From an uncultured Bacteroidales bacterium (GTDB taxonomy: Bacteria > Bacteroidota > Bacteroidia > Bacteroidales > Muribaculaceae): DNA of 64,000 nt. The stretch spans positions 1 through 64,000 of the forward strand of contig UQVH01000008.1 of assembly GCA_900544535.1 (NCBI GenBank). Reading direction: 5' to 3'. Made by a program: the position numbers and the translations under genes. Under the pieces are notes generated by a model. That model had not been told where the DNA came from. It saw nothing but the letters and a program-made list of their open reading frames with translations, and ran no database searches. The number at the start of each line of letters is the position of its first letter. Positions within the stretch are counted from its first letter, which is position 1. Positions 25,953 to 34,768 of this stretch are shown here, one piece after another.

Positions 25953-26666
25953 ATGGGAAATACCGCTAAAAAGAAGGAGCAATGGACCAAGCCCGTCTCC
26001 CGCAAATTTTATGATGAAATGATAGAGCATGTCGCCAAATGCGTTCACAGTGTGCGATACAAAAGTGTGCTCGGCAATATCATTGATATCCTTAACAACT
26101 ACATTGATACCGGAAGTAAGGCTTTCGGCTGCACGACCGTTGTGGAGCCGATTGTGGTCATGCTGATGGAACGCGACATCGACAAAGCCAAGGAGCGCTC
26201 GGCCCGCGCCCGTCGTCAGGCTGCTGAAAGAAAACTCAGAATCGAGGCCGAAAGGAAAGCAAAAGAGGAGGCCTTGGCGGCTGCGTCAGCGCCTGATGGA
26301 GTCGGAGAAGAGAGTGCGGTTGAGCAGGGAACGGCCGAGGGTGATCTCGTCGGTGTACTCGATCTCGTTGCCGACGGAAACACCGCGCGCAAGCTGGGTG
26401 ATGCGCACGTCGGCGTAAGGAGCGAGGCGACGGTAGAGGTAGAAGTTGGTGGTCTCCCCTTCCATCGTTGCGCTCAGAGCCAGAATCACCTCGCGGATCT
26501 CTCCGGAGGCGACGCGCCCGACAAGGGAGTCGATCTCAAGCTGGTCGGGTCCGACACCGTCCATCGGCGAAATGACACCGCCAAGCACATGGTAGAGACC
26601 GCCGTATTGCCGGGTGTTCTCGAAACTCATCACATCCTTAACACTCTCGACCACACAGACCGTTGA
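25953..26666 (+). CDS. Unknown basic/coiled-coil protein running antisense into recR
   Basis: A 237-aa frame. The first 111 residues look like a genuine protein: SRKFYDEMIEHVAKCVHSVR, GNIIDILNNYIDTGSKAF, then a charged Ala/Glu/Lys/Arg helix (ERSARARRQAAERKLRIEAE). From codon 112 the frame is the exact codon-for-codon complement of recR (this TCA is the complement of the recR stop) and stays open for another 381 bases. The original stop may have been lost, leaving a read-through tail of arbitrary sequence. I do not recognise the family. A consensus -7 box lies just upstream. Confidence 0.6.
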   Translation: MGNTAKKKEQWTKPVSRKFYDEMIEHVAKCVHSVRYKSVLGNIIDILNNYIDTGSKAFGCTTVVEPIVVMLMERDIDKAKERSARARRQAAERKLRIEAERKAKEEALAAASAPDGVGEESAVEQGTAEGDLVGVLDLVADGNTARKLGDAHVGVRSEATVEVEVGGLPFHRCAQSQNHLADLSGGDAPDKGVDLKLVGSDTVHRRNDTAKHMVETAVLPGVLETHHILNTLDHTDR

Positions 26667-26912
26667 GCGGTCGCGGCGCTGATCGGCGCAGATCGGACAG
26701 ATCTCCGTCTCGGAAATGTTGTGGCAGAGCGAACAGTAGCGGACACCCCGCCTCATTCTGATGATAGACTCGCCGAGAGCCACACCCGACTGTTCGTCGC
26801 AGCGGAGAATGTGGAGAGCGAGACGCAGAGCGGTTTTCCGCCCGATTCCGGGCAGACGCGAAAGTTCGGTGACGGCACCTTCGAGAAGTTTTGAGGCAAA
26901 TTCCTGTTGCAT
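26286..26912 (-). CDS. recR: Recombination mediator protein RecR
   Basis: A 208-aa RecR, which with RecO/RecF loads RecA on gapped DNA. N-terminal helix-hairpin-helix (ELSRLPGIGRKTALRLALHI, 16-35), zinc finger Cys60, Cys63, Cys72, Cys75 (YCSLCHNISETEICPIC) and a Toprim domain (TVCVVESVKDVMSFE onward; GGVISPMDGVGPDQL). The C terminus TDEITLGRSLLNRT is normal for the family, so recR is complete. Its 3' 381 bases are overlapped on the other strand by the preceding gene. Confidence 0.96.
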   Translation of the reverse strand: MQQEFASKLLEGAVTELSRLPGIGRKTALRLALHILRCDEQSGVALGESIIRMRRGVRYCSLCHNISETEICPICADQRRDRSTVCVVESVKDVMSFENTRQYGGLYHVLGGVISPMDGVGPDQLEIDSLVGRVASGEIREVILALSATMEGETTNFYLYRRLAPYADVRITQLARGVSVGNEIEYTDEITLGRSLLNRTLFSDSIRR

Positions 26913-27018
26913 TGGTGTTATAGGTCAGACGGAAAGCGATGACTTCCACTGAATTTCAGACCAAAATTACAAAATTTCCCGGTCAATCGCCACCTGAAAA
27001 CCGAATCCTGCAAACTTT

Positions 27019-27051
27019 TTTGGGAAATTTAATACATAATGCGTAATTTTG
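27019..27051 (+). promoter_or_regulatory. Promoter of panC-panD
   Basis: TTTG (27019-27022), 21 bases, TAATTTTG (27044-27051), 33 bases before the panC ATG. Confidence 0.6.
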
Positions 27052-27083
27052 CACTCTGAAATTTCAGCCAATACACAAAAGAA

Positions 27084-27932
27084 ATGGAAATAATTCGCAC
27101 TGTCGCAGAATTAAAAGCCAAGCTTAATACCGCCCGCCAAAAAGGTAGTATCGGCCTCGTGCCCACGATGGGCGCACTTCACGCCGGCCACCTCTCGCTC
27201 ATAGAGCGCGCCCGCCGCGAAAATGACTTTGTGGTGGTCAGCGTGTTCGTCAATCCCACCCAGTTCAACAACCCCGCCGATCTCGCGACCTATCCGCGCA
27301 CCGAGGAAGCCGACTGCTCGCTTCTGCGCTCGGCCGGAGTGGACTTTGCTTTCATTCCCTCGGTCGAGGAGATCTATCCGGAGGAAGACACGAGAGTGTT
27401 CGATCTCGGCCCCGTGGCCGAAGTGATGGAAGGAGCCATGCGTCCCGGTCACTTCAACGGAGTTGCACAGATAGTCAGCAAGCTCTTCGAATTCACCCGT
27501 CCGACCCGTGCCTACTTCGGCGAGAAGGATTTCCAGCAGATCGCCGTGATCCGCCGTATGGTCGAGCTTGAAGGCTTTGATCTCGAAATCGTCGACTGCC
27601 CGATCAAACGTGAGGCCGACGGACTGGCCATGAGCTCGCGCAACGTGCGCCTGACACCCGAACAGCGCGCCATAGCACCGGCCATCCACCGCACTCTCGA
27701 AGGCAGCCTCTCATGGGCCCGCGACCACAGTGTGGAGCAGACCAAGCGCTATGTCATCGACGAGCTTAACTCTCTGCCTCATCTCAAGGTTGAATATTAC
27801 GAAATTGTCGACGCGCTGACCATGCAGCCGATCGCCGACTGGAACGAATCTGCCGGCCCCGTGGGCTGCGTGACAGTCTTCTGCGGCGATGTCCGTCTGA
27901 TCGACAACATAAAATACCCCGCAAGGAAATGA
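27084..27932 (+). CDS. panC: Pantoate--beta-alanine ligase
   Basis: A 282-aa pantothenate synthetase that joins pantoate and beta-alanine using ATP, the last step of vitamin B5 synthesis. Family motifs: VPTMGALHAGHLSLIERA (ATP site, HxGH), VFVNPTQFNNPADLATYPRT, YFGEKDFQQIAVIRRM and the KMSKS-like loop GLAMSSRNVRLT. The stop overlaps the panD ATG by four bases, so beta-alanine supply and use are co-expressed. Confidence 0.97.
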   Translation: MEIIRTVAELKAKLNTARQKGSIGLVPTMGALHAGHLSLIERARRENDFVVVSVFVNPTQFNNPADLATYPRTEEADCSLLRSAGVDFAFIPSVEEIYPEEDTRVFDLGPVAEVMEGAMRPGHFNGVAQIVSKLFEFTRPTRAYFGEKDFQQIAVIRRMVELEGFDLEIVDCPIKREADGLAMSSRNVRLTPEQRAIAPAIHRTLEGSLSWARDHSVEQTKRYVIDELNSLPHLKVEYYEIVDALTMQPIADWNESAGPVGCVTVFCGDVRLIDNIKYPARK

Positions 27933-28279
27933 CACTCGAACTACTCAAGTGCAAGATCCACCGTGTCACCGTCACCGAAGCACGGCTTGACTACATCGGA
28001 AGCATCACCATCGACAGCAAACTGATGGAAGCCGCCGGAATTTTCCCCGGCGAAAGAGTCTACATAGTCGACAACAATAACGGTGAACGCTTCGACACCT
28101 ACGCCATAGCAGGCGAACCGGGATCAGGTGTGATCTGTCTCAACGGCGCCGCCGCCCGAAAAGTGCAGGTGGGCGATGTCGTGATCATCATGTGCTATGC
28201 GCAGATGACCCCGGAGGAAGCCCGCACCCACAAACCCGTGGTACTCTTCCCCGACACCCGTACCAACAAACTTTTATAA
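27929..28279 (+). CDS. panD: Aspartate 1-decarboxylase proenzyme
   Basis: A 116-aa PanD that makes beta-alanine from aspartate. The self-cleavage site is Gly24-Ser25 (YIGSIT), which yields the pyruvoyl cofactor. RVYIVDNNNGERFDTYAI and GSGVICLNGAAA are conserved body motifs. It overlaps panC (ATGA). Length is slightly short of the E. coli protein but normal. Confidence 0.97.
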   Translation: MTLELLKCKIHRVTVTEARLDYIGSITIDSKLMEAAGIFPGERVYIVDNNNGERFDTYAIAGEPGSGVICLNGAAARKVQVGDVVIIMCYAQMTPEEARTHKPVVLFPDTRTNKLL

Positions 28280-28303
28280 ACCCTCAATCTCCAGCCACCC
28301 AAC

Positions 28304-29638
28304 GTGTTTGAAAATCTAAGCGAAAGACTTGAAAGAAGTTTCAAGATACTCAAAGGTGAAGGTAAAATCACCGAGATAAACGTAGCCGAAACCCTGAAGG
28401 ACGTGCGCCGCGCGCTTCTCGAAGCCGACGTCAACTTCAAAGTAGCCAAGCAGTTTACCGACGAGGTGAAAGCCAAGGCATTGGGCATGAACGTGATCAA
28501 TGCCATCAAGCCGGGCGAACTCATGGTCAAGATCGTCCACGACGAACTCGCACGGCTGATGGGTGGTGAGACCGCCCAGGTCAATCTTTCGGGCAATCCG
28601 ACCGTGATCCTTATGTCGGGCCTCCAGGGTTCGGGTAAGACCACTTTCAGCGGCAAGCTCGCCCGCAAGCTCAAATCGGAGCAGGGCAAGCGTCCGCTTC
28701 TCGTGGCCTGCGACGTCTACCGTCCCGCGGCCATCGACCAGCTCAAGGTGCTCGCCGGTCAGATCGACGTGCCTGTCTACACCGAAGACGGCAACAAGAA
28801 TCCGGTCGAGATCGCTGAAAACGCCATCCGCCACGCCAAGGCCAACCATCTTGACCTCGTCATCATCGACACCGCCGGCCGTCTTGCAGTCGACGAGCAG
28901 ATGATGCAGGAGATCGCCGCCATCAAAAAGGCCGTGAAACCGCAGGAGACCCTCTTCGTGGTCGACTCGATGACAGGTCAGGACGCCGTCAACACCGCCA
29001 AGGAATTCAACGACCGTCTGGACTTCGACGGCGTAGTCCTCACCAAGCTCGACGGTGACACCCGTGGCGGTGCGGCCCTTTCGATCCGCACGGTGGTGAC
29101 CAAGCCTATCAAATTTGTCGGAACCGGTGAAAAACTCGACGCGCTCGATCTCTTCCACCCCTCGCGTATGGCCGACCGTATCCTCGGCATGGGCGACATC
29201 GTCTCTCTTGTCGAAAAAGCCCAGAACGCCTACGACGAAAAGCAGGCCCGCGAGCTCCAGCGCAAGATCGCCAAAAACCAGTTCAACTTCAACGACTTCC
29301 TCCAGCAGATCCAGCAGATCCAGAAAATGGGCAACCTGAAGGAACTCGCCTCGATGATCCCCGGTGTCGGCAAAGCCATCAAGGACATCGACATCGACGA
29401 CAACGCCTTCAAAGGCATCGAGGCAATCATCCGCTCCATGACCGAGCAGGAACGTCAGCACCCCGAAATCATCAACGGCAGCCGCCGCAAGCGCATCGCC
29501 AAAGGTTCCGGCACCGACATTCAGGAAGTCAACCGGCTTATCAAGCAGTTTGACGACGCCCGCAAGATGATGAAGGCCGTGTCAGGCATCAAGAACCCTA
29601 TGGCTCTCATGAGAGGCATGAAGGGAATGCGCCGCTGA
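28304..29638 (+). CDS. ffh: Signal recognition particle protein Ffh
   Basis: A 444-aa SRP54 GTPase that brings ribosomes making membrane proteins to FtsY and the Sec machinery. N domain (RRALLEADVNFKVAKQF), G domain (GLQGSGKTTFSGKLARKLK, DTAGRLAVDEQMM, TKLDGDTRGGAAL) and C-terminal methionine-rich M domain ending LMRGMKGMRR, which binds 4.5S RNA. It begins at GTG 28304, giving the standard MFENLSERLERSFK. It is 24 bases after panD and just before folD. Confidence 0.96.
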   Translation: MFENLSERLERSFKILKGEGKITEINVAETLKDVRRALLEADVNFKVAKQFTDEVKAKALGMNVINAIKPGELMVKIVHDELARLMGGETAQVNLSGNPTVILMSGLQGSGKTTFSGKLARKLKSEQGKRPLLVACDVYRPAAIDQLKVLAGQIDVPVYTEDGNKNPVEIAENAIRHAKANHLDLVIIDTAGRLAVDEQMMQEIAAIKKAVKPQETLFVVDSMTGQDAVNTAKEFNDRLDFDGVVLTKLDGDTRGGAALSIRTVVTKPIKFVGTGEKLDALDLFHPSRMADRILGMGDIVSLVEKAQNAYDEKQARELQRKIAKNQFNFNDFLQQIQQIQKMGNLKELASMIPGVGKAIKDIDIDDNAFKGIEAIIRSMTEQERQHPEIINGSRRKRIAKGSGTDIQEVNRLIKQFDDARKMMKAVSGIKNPMALMRGMKGMRR

Positions 29639-29691
29639 TCAGAACAGTTTCAATCACAGACCCCTCACACTCAACAAATACCCAGAGAATT

Positions 29692-30573
29692 ATGACCCTC
29701 ATTGACGGAAAAAAGACTGCTGACGACATCAAACGCGAGATTGCCGCGGAAGTCGAAGAAATGGTGGCACAAGGCAAACGCCGCCCCCATCTCGCAGCCA
29801 TCCTTGTCGGCCACGACGGCGGCAGCGAAACCTATGTGGCCAACAAAGTAAAAGCCTGCGAGGCCTGCGGATTCCGCTCGACCCTTATCCGCTACGAGGA
29901 TGACGTGACCGAAGAGAAACTTCTCGAAACCATCAAGGGTCTCAATGAGGACCCGGAGGTCGACGGCTTCATCGTGCAGCTCCCGCTTCCCCGCCATATC
30001 TCCGAACAGAAAATCATCGAGGCCATCGACTACCGCAAGGACGTCGACGGCTTCCATCCGGTCAACGTGGGCCGCATGTCGATCGGTCTCCCCTGCTTCG
30101 TCTCGGCCACTCCGTCGGGCATCATGGAGCTGCTTAAGCGCTACGGTGTCGAAACCCGCGGAGCAAAATGCGTGGTGCTCGGCCGCAGCAACATAGTCGG
30201 CAAACCGGTGGCGACGCTGATGATGCAGAAAGCCCAGCCCGGCAATGCGACAGTCACCGTTCTGCACAGCGCATCCACCAACATCAAGGAAGCCTGCGCC
30301 GACGCCGACATCATCATCGCCGCCCTCGGACGTCCCGGCTTCGTCACCGCCGATATGGTCAAGCCCGGCGCCACAATCATTGACGTAGGCACCACCCGTG
30401 TTCCCGACGCCACCCGCAAGAGCGGTTTCCGTCTCAGCGGTGACGTGGACTTCGAGAATGTAGCCGAAAAGTGCGCCTTCATCACCCCGGTCCCCGGCGG
30501 TGTGGGTCCGATGACCATCTGCTCGCTCATGCGCAACACTCTTCTTGCCGCCAAGAAAGAGATTTATTGCTAA
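29692..30573 (+). CDS. folD: Methylenetetrahydrofolate dehydrogenase/cyclohydrolase
   Basis: A 293-aa bifunctional FolD that interconverts methylene-, methenyl- and formyl-tetrahydrofolate for purine and formyl-Met synthesis. Motifs: LVGHDGGSETYVANKVKACE (catalytic Lys region), VQLPLPRHISEQKI, DVDGFHPVNVGRM, the dinucleotide site VLGRSNIVGKPVA and the terminal TPVPGGVGPMTICSLM. It lies 53 bases after ffh and ends at a terminator. Confidence 0.97.
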   Translation: MTLIDGKKTADDIKREIAAEVEEMVAQGKRRPHLAAILVGHDGGSETYVANKVKACEACGFRSTLIRYEDDVTEEKLLETIKGLNEDPEVDGFIVQLPLPRHISEQKIIEAIDYRKDVDGFHPVNVGRMSIGLPCFVSATPSGIMELLKRYGVETRGAKCVVLGRSNIVGKPVATLMMQKAQPGNATVTVLHSASTNIKEACADADIIIAALGRPGFVTADMVKPGATIIDVGTTRVPDATRKSGFRLSGDVDFENVAEKCAFITPVPGGVGPMTICSLMRNTLLAAKKEIYC

Positions 30574-30585
30574 AAAACGTATGCC

Positions 30586-30629
30586 GAGGCTGTCAGGAAA
30601 GATTTATTTCCCACTGACAGCCTCTTTTT
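30586..30629 (+). terminator. Terminator after folD
   Basis: An 11-bp stem (30586-30596 with 30614-30624, GAGGCTGTCAG and its complement), 17-base loop and a five- to six-T run. Confidence 0.88.
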
Positions 30630-30665
30630 GTCCCTCTCCAACCATCAATTCTGATTCCCGTGAGC

Positions 30666-31736
30666 ATGATTTCAGTCTTCCTATCCCTGCTCTCGATGCT
30701 GATTCCACAGGACAGCGCCGAGATTGTCTTTGCCGGTGACGCCATGCAGCATCAGCGGCAGATCGACGCCGCACGGCAGAAAGACGGATCGCTCGACTAC
30801 GGGACCTATTTCACGGCGCTGCGCCCCTATATCGAGTCGGCTGATTTCGCTGTGGTAAACCTTGAGACGCCGCTCGGAGGCGCCCCCTATTCGGGCTACC
30901 CGATGTTCTGTGCCCACGACAACTATGTCGACGCCCTCACAGAGGCCGGCTTTGACCTCATGCTCTCGGCCAACAACCACATACTCGACCGCCGCGACCG
31001 TGGAGTGCGCCGCACTATCAGGACTTTCGAGGACAAGGGTGTGCCTTGGCTCGGAGTCTACCGCAACCGCGCACACCGCGATTCGGTGCTGCCGATGATC
31101 CGCGACATCAACGGATTCAAGATAGGATTTCTCAACTACACCTACGGCACAAACGGCATCTCCAAAACCTCCGACATAGAGATCGACTACATCGACCGCG
31201 CCCTCATCGCCTCGGACGTCCGCAAGGCCCGCGAGAAAGGCGCCGAACTGATAGCCGTCTGCATCCACTGGGGCGAGGAATACAAGCTGTTGCCCAACAC
31301 CGCCCAGAAGAGCCTTGCGAAATATCTGCGCGATCTCGGCGTAGAACTGATCATAGGCGGACATCCCCACGTGATCCAGCCGATGGAACTCCGGCTCAAC
31401 GAGAAGACCGGGCGTCCATGCCTCACGGTCTACTCGCTCGGCAATTTCATCTCGGCGATGCGCACCACCGACACCCGCGGAGGAGCGATGGCCCGCATCA
31501 AACTTGCGCGCGACATCTTCGGCCGCGCTTATGTCCGTGAGGCCACCTATCGTCTTGTGTTCACCGAACCGGGCAGCTCCGACGGCAAATTCCGCCTCCT
31601 TCCCGCCGAAAGCCGCGAGCTGCATCCGAGCATGGAGACCTACCGTAAAGGATTCGTCAGAAATGCCGTCGGCATTTTCGACCGCCACAACGTCAACGTC
31701 CCGCGCGACACGACAGCCATTGTCCCGCGGCACTGA
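30666..31736 (+). CDS. CapA-family (poly-gamma-glutamate capsule type) protein
   Basis: A 356-aa protein of the CapA/PgsA metallophosphatase-like family. EIVFAGDAMQHQRQ near the N terminus, YVDALTEAGFDLMLSANNHI (metal ligands), IAVCIHWGEEYKL and VELIIGGHPHVIQPME are the expected motifs, and VYSLGNFISAM is typical. The start may be this ATG or the in-frame GTG six bases before; a short hydrophobic N terminus suggests export or anchoring. No other capB/capC capsule genes are near, so poly-glutamate synthesis is not implied. Confidence 0.9.
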   Translation: MISVFLSLLSMLIPQDSAEIVFAGDAMQHQRQIDAARQKDGSLDYGTYFTALRPYIESADFAVVNLETPLGGAPYSGYPMFCAHDNYVDALTEAGFDLMLSANNHILDRRDRGVRRTIRTFEDKGVPWLGVYRNRAHRDSVLPMIRDINGFKIGFLNYTYGTNGISKTSDIEIDYIDRALIASDVRKAREKGAELIAVCIHWGEEYKLLPNTAQKSLAKYLRDLGVELIIGGHPHVIQPMELRLNEKTGRPCLTVYSLGNFISAMRTTDTRGGAMARIKLARDIFGRAYVREATYRLVFTEPGSSDGKFRLLPAESRELHPSMETYRKGFVRNAVGIFDRHNVNVPRDTTAIVPRH

Positions 31737-31873
31737 TCCCACCGTCGGTTTCCACATCTATTTTTCCGCCTGTTTCCCACAATCCGTTCTGACAGCCGCC
31801 GCGTGCGTCTGTCATTTTTGCATATTATTTAACAAGATTTGTCAGTTTTGGAGTCCGGCATTTTATTTGCTGT

Positions 31874-31896
31874 TGTGTTATATGTGTAATAACACA
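31874..31896. promoter_or_regulatory. Inverted repeat upstream of htpG
   Basis: TGTGTTAT (31874-31881) and ATAACACA (31889-31896) form an 8-bp dyad with a 7-base spacer, ending 44 bases before the htpG ATG. It does not match the CIRCE consensus. It may be an operator. The rest of the 204-base gap is AT-rich and shows no TAnnTTTG box. Confidence 0.4.
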
Positions 31897-31940
31897 TCAC
31901 ACAGTATCAATTCAAAATACAATATAAAAAATAATATATC

Positions 31941-33983
31941 ATGCAAAAAGGACAGATTGGAGTAACGACCGAGAACATCTTTCCGGTCATCAAAAAGTTT
32001 CTCTACTCCGACCACGAAATTTTTCTTCGCGAATTAGTTTCAAATGCCATCGACGCCACTCAGAAGCTCAAGACTCTCGCTTCGTTCGGTGAGTTTAAGG
32101 GCGAACTCGGCGAGATGGACGTGCGTGTGAAAATCGACAAGGAAGCCGGAACGCTCACCGTCAGTGACCGCGGCATCGGCATGACAGCCGAAGACATCGA
32201 CAAATACATCAACCAGATAGCCTTCTCAGGCGCCGAGGAGTTTGTCAACAAGTACAAAGACAACGCCAACGCAATCATCGGCCACTTCGGCCTCGGATTC
32301 TACTCAGCCTTCATGGTGGCCAAAAAGGTAGAGATCCGCTCGCTCAGCTACAAGGAAGGCGCCGAAGCCGTCTGCTGGCAGTGTGACGGAAGCCCCGAAT
32401 ATACAATGGAGCCGACAGAAAAAGAGGGACGCGGAACCGACATCATCCTCTACATCGACGATGACAACAAGGAGTTCCTCGAACAGGCCCGCATCGACAC
32501 CCTGCTGAAAAAATACTGCCGCTTCCTCCCCGTGCCCGTAATCTCAGGCAAAGTGCAGGAATGGAAAGACGGCAAATATGTCGATACCGACAAGGACAAG
32601 GTGATCAACGACACCGAACCGACATGGACAAAGAAGCCCTCGGAACTCACCGACGAGGATTACCGTAACTTCTACCGCGAGCTTTATCCCGGCCAGGAAG
32701 ACCCGCTGTTCTGGATTCACCTCAATGTCGACTATCCCTTCACCCTCACCGGTATCCTCTTCTTCCCCAAGATCAAGAGCAACCTCGACATCCGCAAGGA
32801 CCGCATCCAGCTCTACTGCAATCAGGTGTTCGTGACCGATTCGGTCGAAGGCGTGGTGCCTGAATTCATGACCCTGCTCCAGGGTGTGATCGACTCGCCC
32901 GATATTCCTCTCAACGTTTCCCGTTCGTATCTCCAGAGCGACACGGCCGTCAAGAAGATCTCAGGCTACATCACCAAGAAAGTGGCATCGCGTCTTGATG
33001 AACTCTTCAAGGAAAACAGAGCCGATTTCGAATCGAAGTGGGATGACATCAAGATTTTCATCCAGTACGGCATGCTCACCGACGAGAAGTTCTGCGACGC
33101 CGCGATGAAATTCACCCTTCTGCGTGACACCGAGGGAAAATATTTCACTCTCGAAGAATACCGCACACTCGTCGAAAGCGCCCAGACCGACAAGGACGGC
33201 AACGTTGTCTACATCTATGCCACCGACCCGACCGCGCAGTTCAGCTTCATCAACGCCGCCAACGAGAAGGGCTACAACGTGCTGCTCATGGACGGACAGC
33301 TCGACGGACACTTCATCTCCATGCTTGAGACCAAGCTCGAAAAGACGCGCTTCGTACGTGTCGACAGCGAAGTGGCCGAGAAACTGATCCCGAAGGAAAG
33401 CAACACCGACAGCGGTCTCAGCGCCGATCAGATCTCACTTCTGACCCCGCTCTTCCGCAGTCAGATCCCGGCAGTGGACAAAGCCGAGTTCCTTGTGTCG
33501 TTCGAATCGCTCGATCCCGCCGCCAGCCCGATCCTGATCACTCAGAACGAATACATGCGCCGAATGAAAGATATGGCCGCAACTCAGGCCGGCATGAGCT
33601 TCTATGCCGAACTGCCCGACAGCTACAATCTGATCGTCAACACGTCGCAACCTGTCGTAGCCAAGATTCTCGAAGAGGCTGAGAAGGCTCTCGACGACAA
33701 ACTCACGCCGATCAACGCCTCGATCAACGCCGACAACGAGAAGATCACCGCTCTCCGCGCCGAGATCAAGGACAACAAGCCGACAGACGAGCAGAAAGCC
33801 GAAGAGCAGCGCCTGACCGCCGCTGTGGAGAACTCCCGCAAGGAGAAAGACGACATGATCGCCCGCTACGCAGCCGAGAAGCCCGTCGTAAAACAGGCTA
33901 TCGACCTCGCGCTTCTCGCCAACGGCCTGCTTCGCGGACGCGACCTGAGCGAATTTATCAAACGTTCGACCGCAATGCTCTGA
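31941..33983 (+). CDS. htpG: Molecular chaperone HtpG (Hsp90)
   Basis: A 680-aa Hsp90. The N-terminal GHKL ATPase has LRELVSNAIDATQKLK, TVSDRGIGMTAEDI and GHFGLGFYSAFMVA (lid and ATP site). The middle domain has GILFFPKIKSNLDIRKDRIQ in two adjoining parts, with FVTDSVEGVVPEF and LNVSRSYLQSD (the ATP-contact Arg region). The C-terminal dimer domain contains an Ala/Glu/Lys-rich coiled segment (about 590-645). Length is in the usual HtpG range, somewhat long. It is monocistronic, ending at the terminator at 34028. Confidence 0.97.
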   Translation: MQKGQIGVTTENIFPVIKKFLYSDHEIFLRELVSNAIDATQKLKTLASFGEFKGELGEMDVRVKIDKEAGTLTVSDRGIGMTAEDIDKYINQIAFSGAEEFVNKYKDNANAIIGHFGLGFYSAFMVAKKVEIRSLSYKEGAEAVCWQCDGSPEYTMEPTEKEGRGTDIILYIDDDNKEFLEQARIDTLLKKYCRFLPVPVISGKVQEWKDGKYVDTDKDKVINDTEPTWTKKPSELTDEDYRNFYRELYPGQEDPLFWIHLNVDYPFTLTGILFFPKIKSNLDIRKDRIQLYCNQVFVTDSVEGVVPEFMTLLQGVIDSPDIPLNVSRSYLQSDTAVKKISGYITKKVASRLDELFKENRADFESKWDDIKIFIQYGMLTDEKFCDAAMKFTLLRDTEGKYFTLEEYRTLVESAQTDKDGNVVYIYATDPTAQFSFINAANEKGYNVLLMDGQLDGHFISMLETKLEKTRFVRVDSEVAEKLIPKESNTDSGLSADQISLLTPLFRSQIPAVDKAEFLVSFESLDPAASPILITQNEYMRRMKDMAATQAGMSFYAELPDSYNLIVNTSQPVVAKILEEAEKALDDKLTPINASINADNEKITALRAEIKDNKPTDEQKAEEQRLTAAVENSRKEKDDMIARYAAEKPVVKQAIDLALLANGLLRGRDLSEFIKRSTAML

Positions 33984-34027
33984 AACAGACGTTTCTCAAC
34001 GAATAATGATTGAATAATTCAGACCGG

Positions 34028-34078
34028 ACAACGCCGGCGTCGGCTTCTGCGAAAGCTGATGCCGACGTTGTTCTTTTT
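34028..34078 (+). terminator. Terminator after htpG
   Basis: A 19-bp stem with three mismatches (34028-34046 with 34053-34071) followed by five Ts (34074-34078). Confidence 0.75.
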
Positions 34079-34106
34079 ATCTCAGCAACCACACAGCTAC
34101 TAAAAT

Positions 34107-34625
34107 ATGAACTGCGACAATTCAAAAGAAATTTTCCCTGTGGTCGACGAAGACGGTCGCGTCATCGGCTCGGCCACTCGCGGCGAGTGCCATTCGGGAA
34201 GCAAACTGCTGCATCCCGTAGTGCATCTCCACGTCTTCAATTCCCAGGGATGCCTCTACCTGCAACGGCGTCCCGAATGGAAGGACATACAGCCGGGAAA
34301 GTGGGACACAGCCGTCGGAGGCCACATCAACTACGGCGAAGAACTTGAAAGCGCCCTCAGACGCGAAGCCCGCGAAGAGCTTGGTATCAGTGATTTCCAA
34401 CCGGAATTCATAAAACGCTACATATTTGAGTCAGCTCGCGAAAAAGAGTTTGTCAATGCGTTCAGAACGGTCATCGACTACGAGCCTCAGCCTTCCGACG
34501 AACTCGACGGCGGCCGCTTTTGGTCACGCGAAGAGATCCTCGCCTCCATCGGCCGCGGGATCTTCACGCCGAATTTCGAGCAGGAATACATGATGCTTTT
34601 CAGAAATCCGGCAGAAAAAGCTTGA
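34107..34625 (+). CDS. NUDIX hydrolase
   Basis: A 172-aa Nudix protein. The box GX5EX7REUXEEXGU is perfect from Gly72 to Ile94 (GGHINYGEELESALRREARE, then ELGI). The upstream HLHVFNSQGCLYLQRRP strand resembles IPP isomerase-like Nudix members that often carry a short acidic start (VVDEDGRVIGSATRGECH). The substrate is not readable; nucleoside diphosphate derivatives or isopentenyl-like substrates are options. Confidence 0.93.
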   Translation: MNCDNSKEIFPVVDEDGRVIGSATRGECHSGSKLLHPVVHLHVFNSQGCLYLQRRPEWKDIQPGKWDTAVGGHINYGEELESALRREAREELGISDFQPEFIKRYIFESAREKEFVNAFRTVIDYEPQPSDELDGGRFWSREEILASIGRGIFTPNFEQEYMMLFRNPAEKA

Positions 34626-34695
34626 TAGAGACAAAAAAGGCTGAAGTACACATCTTTTAACTTACGTGTGCAGGGATCAGGCCCATGAGGAGCAC

Positions 34696-34703
34696 TACAT
34701 TTG
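34696..34703 (+). promoter_or_regulatory. -7 box of the 78-aa gene
   Basis: TACATTTG, 65 bases before the ATG at 34769. It rules out an upstream in-frame ATG at 34685 as the start. Confidence 0.55.
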
Positions 34704-34768
34704 CATATCACTTCAATACAACAGCTTCATCCTCACCCTCAACTCAAATTTTACTCTCACTCAAAAAA

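Noticed and set aside
28316..29461. Long open frame on the minus strand opposite ffh
   Set aside because: It mirrors the strong ffh coding frame; Ffh motifs explain the codon pattern, and the opposite protein has no recognisable features.
30681..31757. Minus-strand frame as long as the CapA-like gene
   Set aside because: Exact antisense shadow; the plus-strand frame has all CapA family motifs.
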